DNA of 64,000 bases from Sphingomonas mucosissima (GCF_002197665.1 NZ_NBBJ01000001.1:868001-932000), one strand, 5' to 3'; positions 19,933 to 29,641 are shown, counted from the first letter of the stretch. Numbers and translations are program-made. The notes: generated by a model from the letters alone, not told the origin.

Positions 19933-20905
19933 CTCGTTGCTGAGCGATGAACCCGCGCGGATCGCCGCGCTGCAACGGCTGGACGTGCTCGACACCGCGG
20001 TCGAAGAGCCTTTCGAAAAGATCGTTACGCTTGTTCGAACGGTGCTTGCTGTTCCAATTGCAACCGTCACGCTCGTCGATCGAGACCGTCAATGGTTTAA
20101 AGCCAAGCGCGGCCTGGAAGCCGACCAAACCCCGCGTTCGGTTTCGTTCTGCACCCACACGATCAAACAACGCGAGCCTTTGATCGTCGAAGATGCAGAA
20201 CTGGATCCGCGCTTTGCTGGCAGCGCACTGGTAGCGGGGCCGCCGCACATCAAGAGCTATGCCGGCATTCCACTGCGGACGCCGGAGGGCTACAACATCG
20301 GCTCTCTGTGCGCCATGGACACACGCCCGCGTCGCTTCAGCCCAGCCGACATCGCGATCATGTCAAATTTCGCGAGCATCGTTTGTGACGAGCTCGAGCT
20401 GCGGATGATTGCGCAGGTCGATCAACTGACAGGTGCCCTTACCCGCCGTGGTTTCATCGAGCACGCCGATCGGGAGATCGCGCGTACACGTCGGAACGGC
20501 CGCCCCGCCACGCTGGTGATGCTCGATCTGGATCACTTCAAATCGATCAACGACACTCATGGGCACGCGGTTGGCGATCAGGTCCTGCAGAAGGTCGCCG
20601 CGGTGGTGCGCGCTACGCTTCGGCCGAGCGACGTGCTCGGTCGACTGGGCGGTGAGGAGTTCGCGGTTCTGCTGCCGGAAACCGGCGCCGTTGAGGCAGC
20701 GACCGCGGTGGAACGCCTGCGGGGCATGATCGCGGCTCAGCCGATTGCGCTCGAGAACGCCAAGACGCTACATGTCACCGCCAGCTTCGGCGCTGCATCG
20801 CTTGATTCCGAAACCACGTCGTTCGTATCCTGGCTGAAGCAGGCGGATACGATGCTCTACGCTGCCAAAGCCGCTGGGCGGAACTGCGCGCGTTTCGCTA
20901 CGTAA
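19925..20905 (+). CDS. GAF-domain diguanylate cyclase (GGDEF)
   Basis: 326 residues. An N-terminal GAF domain (about 20-155, with VSFCTHTIKQREPLIVEDA and SYAGIPLRTPEGYNIGSLCAMD) senses a small ligand or redox state. A GGDEF domain (about 160-326) follows, with the active motif GGEEF preceded by RPSD five residues before it, the inhibitory I-site. LDLDHFKSINDTHGHAVGD is the substrate-binding loop. This is therefore predicted to be an active, feedback-inhibited enzyme that makes c-di-GMP from two GTP. It has no membrane helix and is cytosolic. Confidence 0.93.
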   Translation: MIDSLLSDEPARIAALQRLDVLDTAVEEPFEKIVTLVRTVLAVPIATVTLVDRDRQWFKAKRGLEADQTPRSVSFCTHTIKQREPLIVEDAELDPRFAGSALVAGPPHIKSYAGIPLRTPEGYNIGSLCAMDTRPRRFSPADIAIMSNFASIVCDELELRMIAQVDQLTGALTRRGFIEHADREIARTRRNGRPATLVMLDLDHFKSINDTHGHAVGDQVLQKVAAVVRATLRPSDVLGRLGGEEFAVLLPETGAVEAATAVERLRGMIAAQPIALENAKTLHVTASFGAASLDSETTSFVSWLKQADTMLYAAKAAGRNCARFAT

Positions 20906-20930
20906 CCCTAAGAAAATGCGGGCGGCCAAC

Positions 20931-20969
20931 GATCCAGAATCTTGCCCTCGCGTGGCAGATTTCTGGATC
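20931..20969. repeat. stem-loop after the diguanylate cyclase gene
   Basis: GATCCAGAA and TTCTGGATC are perfect 9-base arms; the inner TCTTGCC and GGCAGAT pair with a bulge. It lies 25 bases past the stop in the 236-base gap before rsmI. The rest of that gap (20970-21141) shows no gene I can support. Confidence 0.5.
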
Positions 20970-21141
20970 TGAGGGCCTGTTACAGGGCACGCGAGGCGAG
21001 GATAATCACGAAGCTTCGTAGCCGCTCGGGACGATCCGCTCTCACCGCCACGCAGCGCTGGTTATGGTGCCGGAGCACGTGCGCGCAGGTTTTTAGCCGC
21101 CTGGCGTTTTCCTCCTCTTGCCTGCCGAAAGGCGTGCGCCC

Positions 21142-21987
21142 TCACGTGTCCTTCATCTGGAGCGCGCGGGCGTAGAGCGCCTTGCGATCGAGGCCCAGCC
21201 GCTTGGCAACCTCGCCTGCTGCCTTCGCCGCGGGAAGGCGGGTGAGCGCTTCCGCGAGCGCGGCGTCGCCGTCTTCTGCGGTGGCGGGAGGCGCTTCGCC
21301 GGGCGGCCCGACCACGATGACGATTTCGCCCTTGGGCGGCGCATCGGCATAGCGCTCGGCGAGCATCGGGAGCGTGCCGCTGACCGCTTCTTCGAATCGT
21401 TTGGTGATCTCGCGGGTCACGGCGGCGTCGCGATCGCCCAAGTATTCGGCGAGCGCGGCAAGCGTGGCCCCGAGGCGCGGGCCGCTTTCGTAGAAGATCA
21501 GTGTGGCACGGATCGCGCCGAGCTCCGCGATCGTATCGGCGCGCGCCTTGGCCTTGGAAGGCAGGAAGCCGGCAAACAGGAAGCGATCGGTCGGCAGGCC
21601 GGCGAGGGTGAGGGCGGCCACCGCGGCGCACGGGCCGGGGATCGTCACCACGGCATGGCCTGCGGCACGCGCGTCGCGGACCAGTTTGAAGCCGGGGTCC
21701 GAGATCAGCGGGGTGCCGGCGTCGGACACCAGCGCGATCGCTTCGGTCGCCATCCGCGCGATCAACTGCGGGCGGACGTGATCGGCGTTGTGATCATGGT
21801 ACGGCGTCATCGGGCGTTTTGTCCCGATATGGCGCAGCAACACGGCTGTAACACGAGTGTCTTCTGCGGCGACTAGGTCGGCGCGCGACAGGATGTCAGC
21901 GGCACGTGGAGACAAGTCCCCGAGATTGCCGATCGGGGTTGCGACGATGTACAGGCCAGGGCTTAGTTTTTCCACGAGGGGTATCAT
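21142..21987 (-). CDS. rsmI: 16S rRNA (cytidine(1402)-2'-O)-methyltransferase
   Basis: 281 residues from ATG 21987. It methylates C1402 of 16S rRNA in the P site region using SAM. Motifs: GLYIVATPIGNLGDLSPRA, AEDTR, YHDHNA, ALVSDAGTPLISDPG and the FYESGPRL/GEAPPA region. A GTG at 21975 is an alternative start closer to the family N-terminus. The ATG shares two bases with the start of the divergent lpoA-like gene. The same rsmI/lpoA divergence is seen in E. coli (yraL/yraM). Confidence 0.93.
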   Translation of the reverse strand: MIPLVEKLSPGLYIVATPIGNLGDLSPRAADILSRADLVAAEDTRVTAVLLRHIGTKRPMTPYHDHNADHVRPQLIARMATEAIALVSDAGTPLISDPGFKLVRDARAAGHAVVTIPGPCAAVAALTLAGLPTDRFLFAGFLPSKAKARADTIAELGAIRATLIFYESGPRLGATLAALAEYLGDRDAAVTREITKRFEEAVSGTLPMLAERYADAPPKGEIVIVVGPPGEAPPATAEDGDAALAEALTRLPAAKAAGEVAKRLGLDRKALYARALQMKDT

Positions 21988-23200
21988 GGCAGAGGCCGCA
22001 GCCGTATCGCAACGGGCGAGCGCGATCGCACGCAGATCAGCCGTCCGGGGGATCGTCGCCATGGCGGCGATGCTTGTTTCCGCTTGCGCCACCGTGGTGC
22101 CACGCGGCCCGGCGGCACCGACCGGGCCGGTGAAGGCCCCGCCGCCCGCCGCGCGGCCGAACGTGGGCGTCGAGGCGGGTATCCCGCGTGACACGGCGCG
22201 TAACCGCGTCGCGCTGCTGGTGCCGCTGTCAGGAACGAACGCCGGCGTCGGCAAGAGCCTGGCGAATGCCACGCAGCTGGCGCTGCTCGACACCCGCAAC
22301 GAACAGGTGCGCATCACCAATTACGATACCGCTGCCGGTGCCGCCGCCGCCGCCCAGCGCGCGGTGGCCGATGGCGCGCAGCTGATCCTCGGCCCGCTCC
22401 TGTCCGAAGACGTGCGGGCAGTGGCGCCGATCGCGCGCCGCGCGGGCGTGCCGGTGCTGGCCTTTTCCAACGACATCAGCGTTGCCGGCGATGGCGTGTA
22501 CCTGATGGGCTACACGCCCGGCCAGTCGATCGAGCGGGTGGTGGAGTTTGCCCGCGCGCGCGGGGTGACCAACTTTGGCGGCCTGGTGCCGAACGCGCTG
22601 TACGGCACGCGCGCGTCGACCACGTTCCTGCGCGCGGTGGAGGCAGCCGGCGGCCGGGTCGTGGCGCTGCAAACCTATGACCGCACGGCCGGCGGCGTTG
22701 GCGAGGCCGTCAACCGGATGGCCAAGGACGCGCCATTCGATGCGGTGCTGATCGCCGATTCGGGCGCAACAGCGGCAACTGCCGTACCGCTGCTGCGCAG
22801 GACGAGCCCCAACACCAAGGTGCTGGGTACCGAATTGTGGAACAGCGACAATGGCGTCGCGGCGCGTCCTGCCCTGAACGGCGCCTGGTTCGCGAGCGTC
22901 TCCAACAATCTGTACCGGCAATATGCTGCCAAGTATCGCGCGCGGTTCGGCACTGCGCCGTATCGCCTTTCGAGCCTGGGCTATGATGCGGTGCTGTTGA
23001 CGGCGCGCATCTCGCGCGATTGGCGGATCGACGCGCCGTTCCCGGAAACGCGCCTGCGGTCTGGCGAGGGCTATGCCGGGATTGACGGCGCGTTCCGCTT
23101 CGGTCGCGATGGCGTGGCCGAGCGCGCGCTGGAAGTGCAGGAAATCCGCGGCGGTACCGCCACGGTCGTATCACCAGCGCCCGCCAGCTTCGGGCGCTGA
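21986..23200 (+). CDS. LpoA-like penicillin-binding protein activator (ABC-type substrate-binding fold)
   Basis: 404 residues from ATG 21986, with GAGGGG 5 bases upstream. The lipoprotein signal ends at LVSAC near residue 34. A proline-rich linker is followed by a periplasmic-binding-protein type I fold (RVALLVPLSGTNAGVGKSLANA, GPLLSEDVRAVAPIA, AFSNDISVAGDGVYLMGYTP), as in Leu/Ile/Val-binding proteins and the C-terminal domain of LpoA. In gammaproteobacteria LpoA activates PBP1A from the outer membrane. Here the N-terminal tetratricopeptide part is absent, so the role is inferred from fold and from the rsmI/yraN neighbourhood. Confidence 0.85.
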   Translation: MAEAAAVSQRASAIARRSAVRGIVAMAAMLVSACATVVPRGPAAPTGPVKAPPPAARPNVGVEAGIPRDTARNRVALLVPLSGTNAGVGKSLANATQLALLDTRNEQVRITNYDTAAGAAAAAQRAVADGAQLILGPLLSEDVRAVAPIARRAGVPVLAFSNDISVAGDGVYLMGYTPGQSIERVVEFARARGVTNFGGLVPNALYGTRASTTFLRAVEAAGGRVVALQTYDRTAGGVGEAVNRMAKDAPFDAVLIADSGATAATAVPLLRRTSPNTKVLGTELWNSDNGVAARPALNGAWFASVSNNLYRQYAAKYRARFGTAPYRLSSLGYDAVLLTARISRDWRIDAPFPETRLRSGEGYAGIDGAFRFGRDGVAERALEVQEIRGGTATVVSPAPASFGR

Positions 23201-23233
23201 CGTCTTTTACCTTCCCTACAAGGATCGTTTCCA

Positions 23234-23878
23234 ATGTTCGCCTGGTTCCAGCGCCTCCTCCCGAAGCGCGGCAATTTCTTTGAGCTGTTCGACGCGCATG
23301 CGGCGGTGACGCTGCGGGCGGCGGAGGCGACGACGCGGCTGTTCGCCGGCGACGTCAATCCGGAAAAGGTGATCGCCGAGGTGAAGGATCTGGAGCACCA
23401 GGCGGACGATATCACCCGCACGGTGCTGCAAACGGTGCGAATCACGTTCCTGACGCCGTTCGACCGGAGCGCGATCAGCGACCTGATCGGGTCCATGGAC
23501 GACGCCATCGACGCGATGGATGCCGCGCTAACCGCCGTCAGCCTGTACGGCGTGCGCGAATTCACGCCGGACATGCACCAGATGGCGAGCAGCATGACCG
23601 AAGCCGCCGCCGTGACCGTGGAAGCCATGCAGTTACTGCGTGACATCACCCGCAATGGCCCGCGCATCCATCAGCTCACCGAGCGGCTGGTGCAGCTAGA
23701 AGGCGAAGCCGATGCGATGCACGAACGCGGGCTGAAGCGCTTGTTCGAACATCATCGCGGCGGCGACGCGATGCAGTTCGTCGTCGAGCGCGAGATCTAC
23801 AAGCATCTCGAAAAGATCTCCGACGCGTTCGAGGACGTGGCGAACGAGATCGACGGCATCGTCATCGATCACTCCTGA
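23234..23878 (+). CDS. DUF47/PhoU-like accessory protein of the Pit transporter
   Basis: 214 residues, all helical, with the family N-terminus (LLPKRGNFFELFDAHA) and the repeated D/E-rich segments (DLEHQADDI, LEGEADAMHERGLKRL) that resemble PhoU metal-binding helices. DUF47 genes almost always sit next to pit and are thought to control the transporter. The Pit gene starts 15 bases after its stop. Confidence 0.92.
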   Translation: MFAWFQRLLPKRGNFFELFDAHAAVTLRAAEATTRLFAGDVNPEKVIAEVKDLEHQADDITRTVLQTVRITFLTPFDRSAISDLIGSMDDAIDAMDAALTAVSLYGVREFTPDMHQMASSMTEAAAVTVEAMQLLRDITRNGPRIHQLTERLVQLEGEADAMHERGLKRLFEHHRGGDAMQFVVEREIYKHLEKISDAFEDVANEIDGIVIDHS

Positions 23879-23893
23879 GCGAATTAGCCTCAC

Positions 23894-24907
23894 ATGCATG
23901 AGCTTGCTCTTCCGCTGCTGATCGGACTGATCGCCCTTGCGCTGGCGTTCGATTTTCTCAACGGGCTGCACGACGCGGCGAACTCCATCGCGACCGTGGT
24001 CGCCACTCGGCTGCTTTCGCCGGTGCAGGCGGTGCTGTTCGCCGGCTTCTTCAACTTCGCCGCCTATTTCGTCACGCTAGCCTTCCCGAGCTTGCATGCC
24101 GTGGCAGAAACGATCGGCAAGGGGCTGATCAACAAGGATGCTGTCACCCCTGCTGTGATCTTCGGCGCGCTTGGCGGCGCGATGTTCTGGAACATCGTGA
24201 CCTGGCGGAAGGGGATTCCTTCTTCCTCGAGCCACGCTTTGGTCGGGGGTTTGGTAGGCGCGGGCGTCACCCACGCCAGCGTCAACAGCATCCAGGTAGG
24301 CGGGCTTACCAAGACGCTGGCGGCGATCGTGATCTCGCCGACGCTGGGAATGATCCTTGCCTTGACCGTCATGCTGGCCAGCACTTGGGCGCTACGGCGC
24401 TCGACCGCGCGCCAGGCGGAAAAAAGCTTCCGCGCGCTGCATCTTGTCTCGTCGGCCGCTTACTCGCTCAGCCATGGCCTGAACGATGCGCAAAAGACGA
24501 TGGGGATCATCACCGTTCTGCTATATTCCACCGGCTATCTCTCGGGCGATTTCGAGGTGCCGCATTGGGTGGCGATCAGCTGCTATGTTGCGATCGGCCT
24601 CGGTACGCTTTCCGGGGGGTGGAAGATCATCGAGACGATGGGCTCGCGGATCACCAAGCTGTCGCAGCACCAGGGCTTCAGCGCCTCGACCGGCGGCTCA
24701 ATCGTGCTGTTCACCGCTTCGGCCTTGGGCATTCCGGTGTCGACCACGCACACGATCACCGGCGCGATCATCGGCGCCGGCGTCGCCCGGCGGACCTCCG
24801 CGGTGCGCTGGGGCACGGCGAGCAACGTGGTGGTCGCCTGGATCATCACCATTCCGTGCTCGGCGGCGGTTGGCGCGCTGTTCTACGGGCTGACGCTGTT
24901 GTTCTGA
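23894..24907 (+). CDS. inorganic phosphate transporter, PiT family
   Basis: 337 residues with about ten membrane helices. The two inverted signature motifs are clear: LNGLHDAANSIATVVATR (about residue 20) and SLSHGLNDAQKTMGI (about residue 195). These bind phosphate and the coupling cation; PiT transporters move metal-phosphate with protons at low affinity. There is no phosphate-starvation (Pho) box that I can see upstream of the DUF47 gene, which fits a constitutive system. Confidence 0.95.
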   Translation: MHELALPLLIGLIALALAFDFLNGLHDAANSIATVVATRLLSPVQAVLFAGFFNFAAYFVTLAFPSLHAVAETIGKGLINKDAVTPAVIFGALGGAMFWNIVTWRKGIPSSSSHALVGGLVGAGVTHASVNSIQVGGLTKTLAAIVISPTLGMILALTVMLASTWALRRSTARQAEKSFRALHLVSSAAYSLSHGLNDAQKTMGIITVLLYSTGYLSGDFEVPHWVAISCYVAIGLGTLSGGWKIIETMGSRITKLSQHQGFSASTGGSIVLFTASALGIPVSTTHTITGAIIGAGVARRTSAVRWGTASNVVVAWIITIPCSAAVGALFYGLTLLF

Positions 24908-24972
24908 TTCGCTGCTCGCTGACCGGCGGCGCTCATCTCGGATGGGCGCGGCCCGTCAGTCTGGTAGGGGGG

Positions 24973-25275
24973 CTATTCCAGCAGCTTAGGCGCTTCCTTC
25001 TGAAGCTTGGCGCGGATCTTGTCGGAGAACATCGCCAGGAATGCGGGCAGCTCGAATGTCGCGTGAACGTTTGCATCGCTGACGTCGAGGCGCGCGCCGA
25101 CGCGCTGACCTAATCCTTCAACCGTGAAGTGAAGCGTGTCGCCATCCCAGCGATGCTCCGTAACGGCGCCGCCAGGGATGAAATCGGCCAGCTTGCCGAA
25201 GCTGCTGCCGATCCGCTCCTTTGCGGGAGCCGTGCCAAGACGGTGGGGGATGTCGACCTCAATCGGGGCAGTCAC
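24973..25275 (-). CDS. polyhydroxyalkanoic acid system family protein
   Basis: 100 residues, GTG start at 25275 overlapping the stop of the VOC gene (GTGA). The sequence ([54 protein letters not shown]) matches the PHA_gran_rgn family, small proteins associated with polyhydroxyalkanoate granule regulation. No pha genes are nearby, so the role may be general. Convergent with the Pit gene with a 65-base gap. Confidence 0.8.
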   Translation of the reverse strand: MTAPIEVDIPHRLGTAPAKERIGSSFGKLADFIPGGAVTEHRWDGDTLHFTVEGLGQRVGARLDVSDANVHATFELPAFLAMFSDKIRAKLQKEAPKLLE

Positions 25276-25718
25276 TGCGCGTTCTCCTTTGGCGCGAGCT
25301 CGGTTGCAAAGAGCTGCGCGTCGTCGGCAAACGCCTTGAACTCAAGCGCGTTGCCCGAGGGATCACGGAAGAACATGGTCGCCTGTTCGCCCGGCTGCCC
25401 TTTGAAGCGGATGTGCGGGGCGATGCCGAAGCTGATGCCGGCCTGCTCGACGCGGGCGGCGAGCTTGTTCCAATCGGGCATGGTCAGCACGACGCCGAAA
25501 TGCGGCACGGGCACGTCATGCCCGTCCACTGCGTTGCTGGCGCCGGCCGGCCGGGCGTTTTCGTCCAGGTGCGCCACGATCTGGTGACCGGCGAGATCGA
25601 AGTCGATCCAGCGATCGCTCGATCGCCCTTCGCGGCAGCCGAGCACGTCGCCGTAGAAAGCGCGTGCGGCATTCAGATCGTGAACGGGAAAGGCGAGATG
25701 AAAGGGGCGAAGTGTCAT
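25272..25718 (-). CDS. VOC (glyoxalase/dioxygenase-fold) family protein
   Basis: 148 residues from ATG 25718 ([23 protein letters not shown]). The HLAFPV strand with its metal-ligand histidine, the [16 protein letters not shown] end (here [15 protein letters not shown] with the second glutamate ligand) and the middle PHFGVVL strand show a two-module VOC fold. Substrate cannot be told. It precedes the PHA-type gene with a 4-base overlap and is divergent from lnt (157-base gap). Confidence 0.85.
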   Translation of the reverse strand: MTLRPFHLAFPVHDLNAARAFYGDVLGCREGRSSDRWIDFDLAGHQIVAHLDENARPAGASNAVDGHDVPVPHFGVVLTMPDWNKLAARVEQAGISFGIAPHIRFKGQPGEQATMFFRDPSGNALEFKAFADDAQLFATELAPKENAQ

Positions 25719-25875
25719 GGTGCAACGATACACGATCCCGGTCGCTCGCGAAAAGAGGCGACAGGGGGAGTGGCGAGGCGATTGCCGCCGATTCGGCCCG
25801 CGGACTGAGCAATGCGCGAGATTCGTCACCATGCCCCCTCCCTGCGGCGCGGCAAATTTGGTAGCGGGCGCGCCA

Positions 25876-27429
25876 ATGGCTTTGTCTTTCCTTTCGCGCC
25901 GTCCAGCTGTGACATCGTTGATCCTGGGAGCGATGGCGGCGTGCGGGTTCGCACCCCTGCAATGGTGGTGGCTGACGCTGGCCTGTGTCGCTGGCTGGAT
26001 GTGGATCGTGCGTCAGGCGCCGAGCCAGAAGGCGGCACTGTGGTGGGGCTGGGCGTTCGGGGTCGGTCACTTCACGATCAACAATAACTGGTTCCAGCAT
26101 GCGTTTGACTTCCAGGACAAAATGCCGCCGGTGCTGGGCTATGCGGCGCCGCTTGCGCTAGCTTTTTACCTGGCGGTCTACCCAGCGCTCGCCGCCGGGG
26201 TTGCCTGGCGCGCGCGCGGTGCAAAGGCGGACGCAGGCTTCGTGCTTGCCTTTGCCGCGGCATGGATCGTCAGCGAATGGCTGCGTAGCGTGATGTTCAC
26301 CGGCTATGCCTGGGATCCGCTGAGCGTCATCTGGGTGCCGGTGCAGCCAGTCGCACTTCTAGCGGCTTGGGTCGGGACCTATGCCCTGTCCGGGCTGACG
26401 GTGTTGCTCGCCGGGGCGCTGCTGCTGATCCCGCGACGGCCCGCGCCGCTTGGCGTTGCACTGGCGGGGGTCGCGGCGCTGCTGGTCGCTCAATGGATGA
26501 GCTATCGCTATCTGGCGACCGCTGCGACGGTGTCGCCGGATCATCCTGTTGTTCGCGTCGTGCAGCCCAATGTGCCGCAGGATGCGCGCGGGGAGAGCGA
26601 TACCGAGATGATGCTTGCGAAGCTGTCCGAGCTTTCGGGCAAGCCCGGGCGTGCGCCGCGGCTGATCGTCTGGCCGGAGGGCGTGATCCGCGACTTCCTG
26701 GAAGATGGCTATCCCGATTACGTTTACCCCACCGATCCCGCATTCCTGCGCTGGCGCATGGCGCGGCTGCTGGGCCCGCGCGATACCTTGCTGACCGGCG
26801 GAACGGCGCTTCAGTTCGACGCGGCGGGCAATGCCGTCATGGCAACCAACTCGGTATTCGCGGTCGGCCCGGATGCCCGCCTGGGCAAGGAGCGCTACGA
26901 CAAGGCTCACCTGGTGCCTTATGGCGAATATCTGCCGATCCCGTGGCTGCTGAAGCCGCTGGGCCTCGCTCGGCTCGTGCCGGGTGCGATGGACTTCGCC
27001 GAAGGGCCGGGGCCGCGCGCGCTGGAGGTGTCCGGCTTCGGGGTCGTGGGCATCCAGATCTGCTACGAAATCATCTTCTCGGGCCGGGTGGTGGATCGCA
27101 CGAAGCGCCCGCGCATGATCTTCAACCCCTCGAACGATGCCTGGTTCGGCAAGTGGGGGCCGCCGCAGCATCTCGCCCAGGCGCGGATGCGCGCGATCGA
27201 AGAGGGGCTGCCGGTGATCCGCGCGACGCCGAACGGTATCTCCGCGGTGATCGCTGCGGATGGCGCCCTGATCGGCGCGGTGCCGCATGAGCAGGCGGGT
27301 GCAATCGAGGTACCGCTTCCCGCGGCAGCGCCGCCGACGCTTTTCTCCAGAATGGGTAATTGGCTGGCCGCAATCGTCGCGGTTCTGCTGGGCGGCACGG
27401 CCATTGCCATTCGCCGCCGCGCGCGATAG
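25876..27429 (+). CDS. lnt: apolipoprotein N-acyltransferase
   Basis: 517 residues from ATG 25876. Six or seven N-terminal membrane helices precede a periplasmic nitrilase domain. The catalytic triad is visible as E in WPEG, K in [13 protein letters not shown] and C in GIQICYE. Lnt adds the third acyl chain to the N-terminal cysteine of lipoproteins such as those at 6500 and 21986. Earlier in-frame starts would add a charged N-terminus not seen in the family; an ATG at 25831 is possible. metK follows 57 bases later. Confidence 0.95.
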   Translation: MALSFLSRRPAVTSLILGAMAACGFAPLQWWWLTLACVAGWMWIVRQAPSQKAALWWGWAFGVGHFTINNNWFQHAFDFQDKMPPVLGYAAPLALAFYLAVYPALAAGVAWRARGAKADAGFVLAFAAAWIVSEWLRSVMFTGYAWDPLSVIWVPVQPVALLAAWVGTYALSGLTVLLAGALLLIPRRPAPLGVALAGVAALLVAQWMSYRYLATAATVSPDHPVVRVVQPNVPQDARGESDTEMMLAKLSELSGKPGRAPRLIVWPEGVIRDFLEDGYPDYVYPTDPAFLRWRMARLLGPRDTLLTGGTALQFDAAGNAVMATNSVFAVGPDARLGKERYDKAHLVPYGEYLPIPWLLKPLGLARLVPGAMDFAEGPGPRALEVSGFGVVGIQICYEIIFSGRVVDRTKRPRMIFNPSNDAWFGKWGPPQHLAQARMRAIEEGLPVIRATPNGISAVIAADGALIGAVPHEQAGAIEVPLPAAAPPTLFSRMGNWLAAIVAVLLGGTAIAIRRRAR

Positions 27430-27431
27430 GC

Positions 27432-27451
27432 ATATAAAGCTATCTTTATAT
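27432..27451 (+). promoter_or_regulatory. palindromic operator candidate upstream of metK
   Basis: ATATAAAG-ctat-CTTTATAT is a perfect 8-bp inverted repeat, very AT-rich against a GC-rich genome, 35 bases before the metK ATG. Methionine-cycle genes in alphaproteobacteria carry AT-rich palindromes bound by SahR-like ArsR-family repressors that respond to S-adenosylhomocysteine; assignment here is by analogy. Position would fit repression. Confidence 0.55.
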
Positions 27452-27486
27452 CCTTATCTCATCATCATTGCTCAGGCGGAGTTCTC

Positions 27487-28695
27487 ATGCGCCAATCGTA
27501 TCTCTTCACCAGCGAGTCCGTGTCCGAGGGCCATCCTGACAAGGTGGCGGATCAGATTTCGGATGCGATCGTCGATCTGTTCCTGTCCAAGGATCCGGAA
27601 GCGCGCATTGCCTGCGAGACGCTGACCACCACCCAGCTCGTGGTTCTGGCCGGCGAAATCCGCTGCAAGGGCGTGTACGAGAATGGCGCTTGGGCGCCGG
27701 GCGCGGAGGAAGAGATCGAAGCGACCGTGCGCAACACGGTGAAGCGCATCGGCTATGAGCAGGAGGGTTTCCACTGGCAGACCTTCCGCTTTGAAAACAA
27801 TCTCCACGGCCAGTCCGTGCAGATCGCGCAAGGCGTGGACGCGAGCGGCAACAAGGACGAAGGCGCCGGCGACCAGGGCATCATGTTCGGCTTTGCGTGC
27901 GACGAGACGCCCGATCTGATGCCGGCAACGCTTTATTACAGCCACCGCATCCTGCAGCGCATGGCGGACGATCGCCATTCGGGCGCAGTGCCGTTCCTGG
28001 AGCCGGACGCGAAGAGCCAGGTCACGCTGCGCTTTGAAAACGGCAAGCCGGTCGCCTGCACCGCGATCGTCGTGTCGACGCAGCACGCCAAGGGCTATGA
28101 CGAGGGCGACAAGGAAGCCGAGCTTCACGCTTATGTGAAGAAGGTGGTGGCTGATATCCTGCCAGCCGAGCTGCTGTCCGACGCGACCGTCTATCACATC
28201 AATCCGACCGGCAGCTTCGAAATCGGTGGCCCGGATGGTGACGCGGGCCTGACGGGCCGCAAGATCATCGTCGATACCTATGGGGGCGCCAGCCCGCATG
28301 GCGGCGGCGCGTTCAGCGGCAAGGATCCGACCAAGGTCGATCGCTCGGCGGCATACATCACGCGCTATCTCGCGAAGAACATCGTCGCGGCCGGGCTTGC
28401 CAAGCGCTGCACGATCCAGCTCGCCTACGCGATCGGAATTGCCAAGCCGCTGTCGCTGTATGTCGACACGCACGGCACCGGCACGGTGGGTGACGACAAG
28501 ATCGAGGCGGCAATTGCCGGCATCGAAAAGCTGGGCGACCTGACACCGCGCGGCATCCGCCTTCACCTCGGCCTCAACAAGCCGATCTATGAGCGTACCG
28601 CCGCTTACGGCCACTTCGGTCGCGTGGCGGACGGCGATTCCTTCCCCTGGGAAAAGCTGGACCTCGTGGACGATTTGAAGGCCGCGGTGGCCTGA
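27487..28695 (+). CDS. metK: S-adenosylmethionine synthetase
   Basis: 402 residues. It makes SAM from ATP and methionine. Signatures: [39 protein letters not shown] and the phosphate loop [19 protein letters not shown]. It is preceded by a palindrome and followed by a strong hairpin, so it is probably a single-gene unit, possibly read with lnt. SAM also supplies rsmI. Confidence 0.97.
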   Translation: MRQSYLFTSESVSEGHPDKVADQISDAIVDLFLSKDPEARIACETLTTTQLVVLAGEIRCKGVYENGAWAPGAEEEIEATVRNTVKRIGYEQEGFHWQTFRFENNLHGQSVQIAQGVDASGNKDEGAGDQGIMFGFACDETPDLMPATLYYSHRILQRMADDRHSGAVPFLEPDAKSQVTLRFENGKPVACTAIVVSTQHAKGYDEGDKEAELHAYVKKVVADILPAELLSDATVYHINPTGSFEIGGPDGDAGLTGRKIIVDTYGGASPHGGGAFSGKDPTKVDRSAAYITRYLAKNIVAAGLAKRCTIQLAYAIGIAKPLSLYVDTHGTGTVGDDKIEAAIAGIEKLGDLTPRGIRLHLGLNKPIYERTAAYGHFGRVADGDSFPWEKLDLVDDLKAAVA

Positions 28696-28706
28696 TCACC
28701 AGGAAG

Positions 28707-28745
28707 TGAGGCGCCGGCCGAGCGATTGGCCGGTCCGGCGCCTCA
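28707..28745. terminator. hairpin terminator after metK
   Basis: TGAGGCGCCGG and CCGGCGCCTCA form an 11-bp stem with inner GGCC pairing, 11 bases past the metK stop. It sits between convergent genes and could stop both strands. Confidence 0.7.
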
Positions 28746-28793
28746 ATTGATTACAGCGACGCCCCACAATCTGGTGTGTCGCATCGGGCGGGA

Positions 28794-29624
28794 TCAGTCC
28801 CGCCCGCCGATGATATCGCCGAGGCCGCCCAGCACGGAGCCCTCGCCGCGATTGCCACCGGTGCCGCCCGCAGCGGCCATCATGCGGCCCGCAAGCCGCG
28901 CGAACGGCAGCGATTGGACCCACACCTTGCCCGGTCCGGTCAGCCGCGCGAAGAACACGCCTTCGCCGCCGAAGAACATGCTCTTCACGCCGCGCACCAT
29001 CTCCAGGTCGAAATCGACTGAGGGGGTGAAGGCGGCGAGGCAGCCGGTGTCGACGTGAAGTTGCTCGCCGGGGCGAAGCTCCCGCTCCATCAACGTGCCG
29101 CCCATCTGGACGAAGACCCAGCCGTCGCCCTCAAGCTTCTGCATGATAAAGCCCTCGCCGCCGAACAGGCCCGTCATCATCCGCCGCTGAAACGCGACGC
29201 CGATCGCAACGCCCTTGGCCGCGGCAAGGAAGCTGTCCTTCTGGCAGATAAGGGTGCCGCCGACATCGGCGAGGCGGATCGGCAGGATTGATCCCGGCGT
29301 CGGGCTGGCAAACGCGACTCGCGCCTTGCCAGAGCCGCGATGCGTGAAGACGGTGGTGAACAGGCTTTCGCCAGTGACCAGGCGTTTGCCGGCACCCAGC
29401 AGCTTCCCCATGAAGCCGCCGTCGCTGCCGCCGGAGCCGTCCCCGAACACGGTCGTCATGTCGATCGAGGCATCCTTCCACACAAAGGAGCCAGCCTCCG
29501 CCACCGCGCTTTCGCCAGGATCGAGCTCGATCTCGACGAACTGCAGCTCCTGTCCCTTGATCTCGAAATCGATGTCATCGGACAGGCCCGTGCGGGCGTG
29601 ATGGGACCAGGGACCGGATGTCAT
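28794..29624 (-). CDS. TIGR00266/AIM24 family protein
   Basis: 276 residues, double-psi beta-barrel type repeats. Typical parts are FEIKGQELQFVEIELDPGESAVAEAGSF near the start, the glycine-rich loop GSGGSDGGFMGKL, the strands MQKLEGDGWVFVQMGG, and a C-terminal GGEGVFFARLTGPGKVWVQSLPFARLA. Function of the family is not known; eukaryotic AIM24 acts in mitochondrial membranes. GGGAGAG lies upstream of the ATG. Divergent from the DUF5694 gene across an 80-base region with a palindrome. Confidence 0.9.
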   Translation of the reverse strand: MTSGPWSHHARTGLSDDIDFEIKGQELQFVEIELDPGESAVAEAGSFVWKDASIDMTTVFGDGSGGSDGGFMGKLLGAGKRLVTGESLFTTVFTHRGSGKARVAFASPTPGSILPIRLADVGGTLICQKDSFLAAAKGVAIGVAFQRRMMTGLFGGEGFIMQKLEGDGWVFVQMGGTLMERELRPGEQLHVDTGCLAAFTPSVDFDLEMVRGVKSMFFGGEGVFFARLTGPGKVWVQSLPFARLAGRMMAAAGGTGGNRGEGSVLGGLGDIIGGRD

Positions 29625-29641
29625 GTTCGCTCTCCCTCATG

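Noticed and set aside
20906..21141. RNase P RNA or another structured RNA gene
   Set aside because: Too short and without the universally conserved RNase P sequences.
27430..27486. SAM riboswitch before metK
   Set aside because: Only 57 bases are available and they show a simple symmetric palindrome, not the SAM-II or SAM/SAH pseudoknot pattern that I could recognise.
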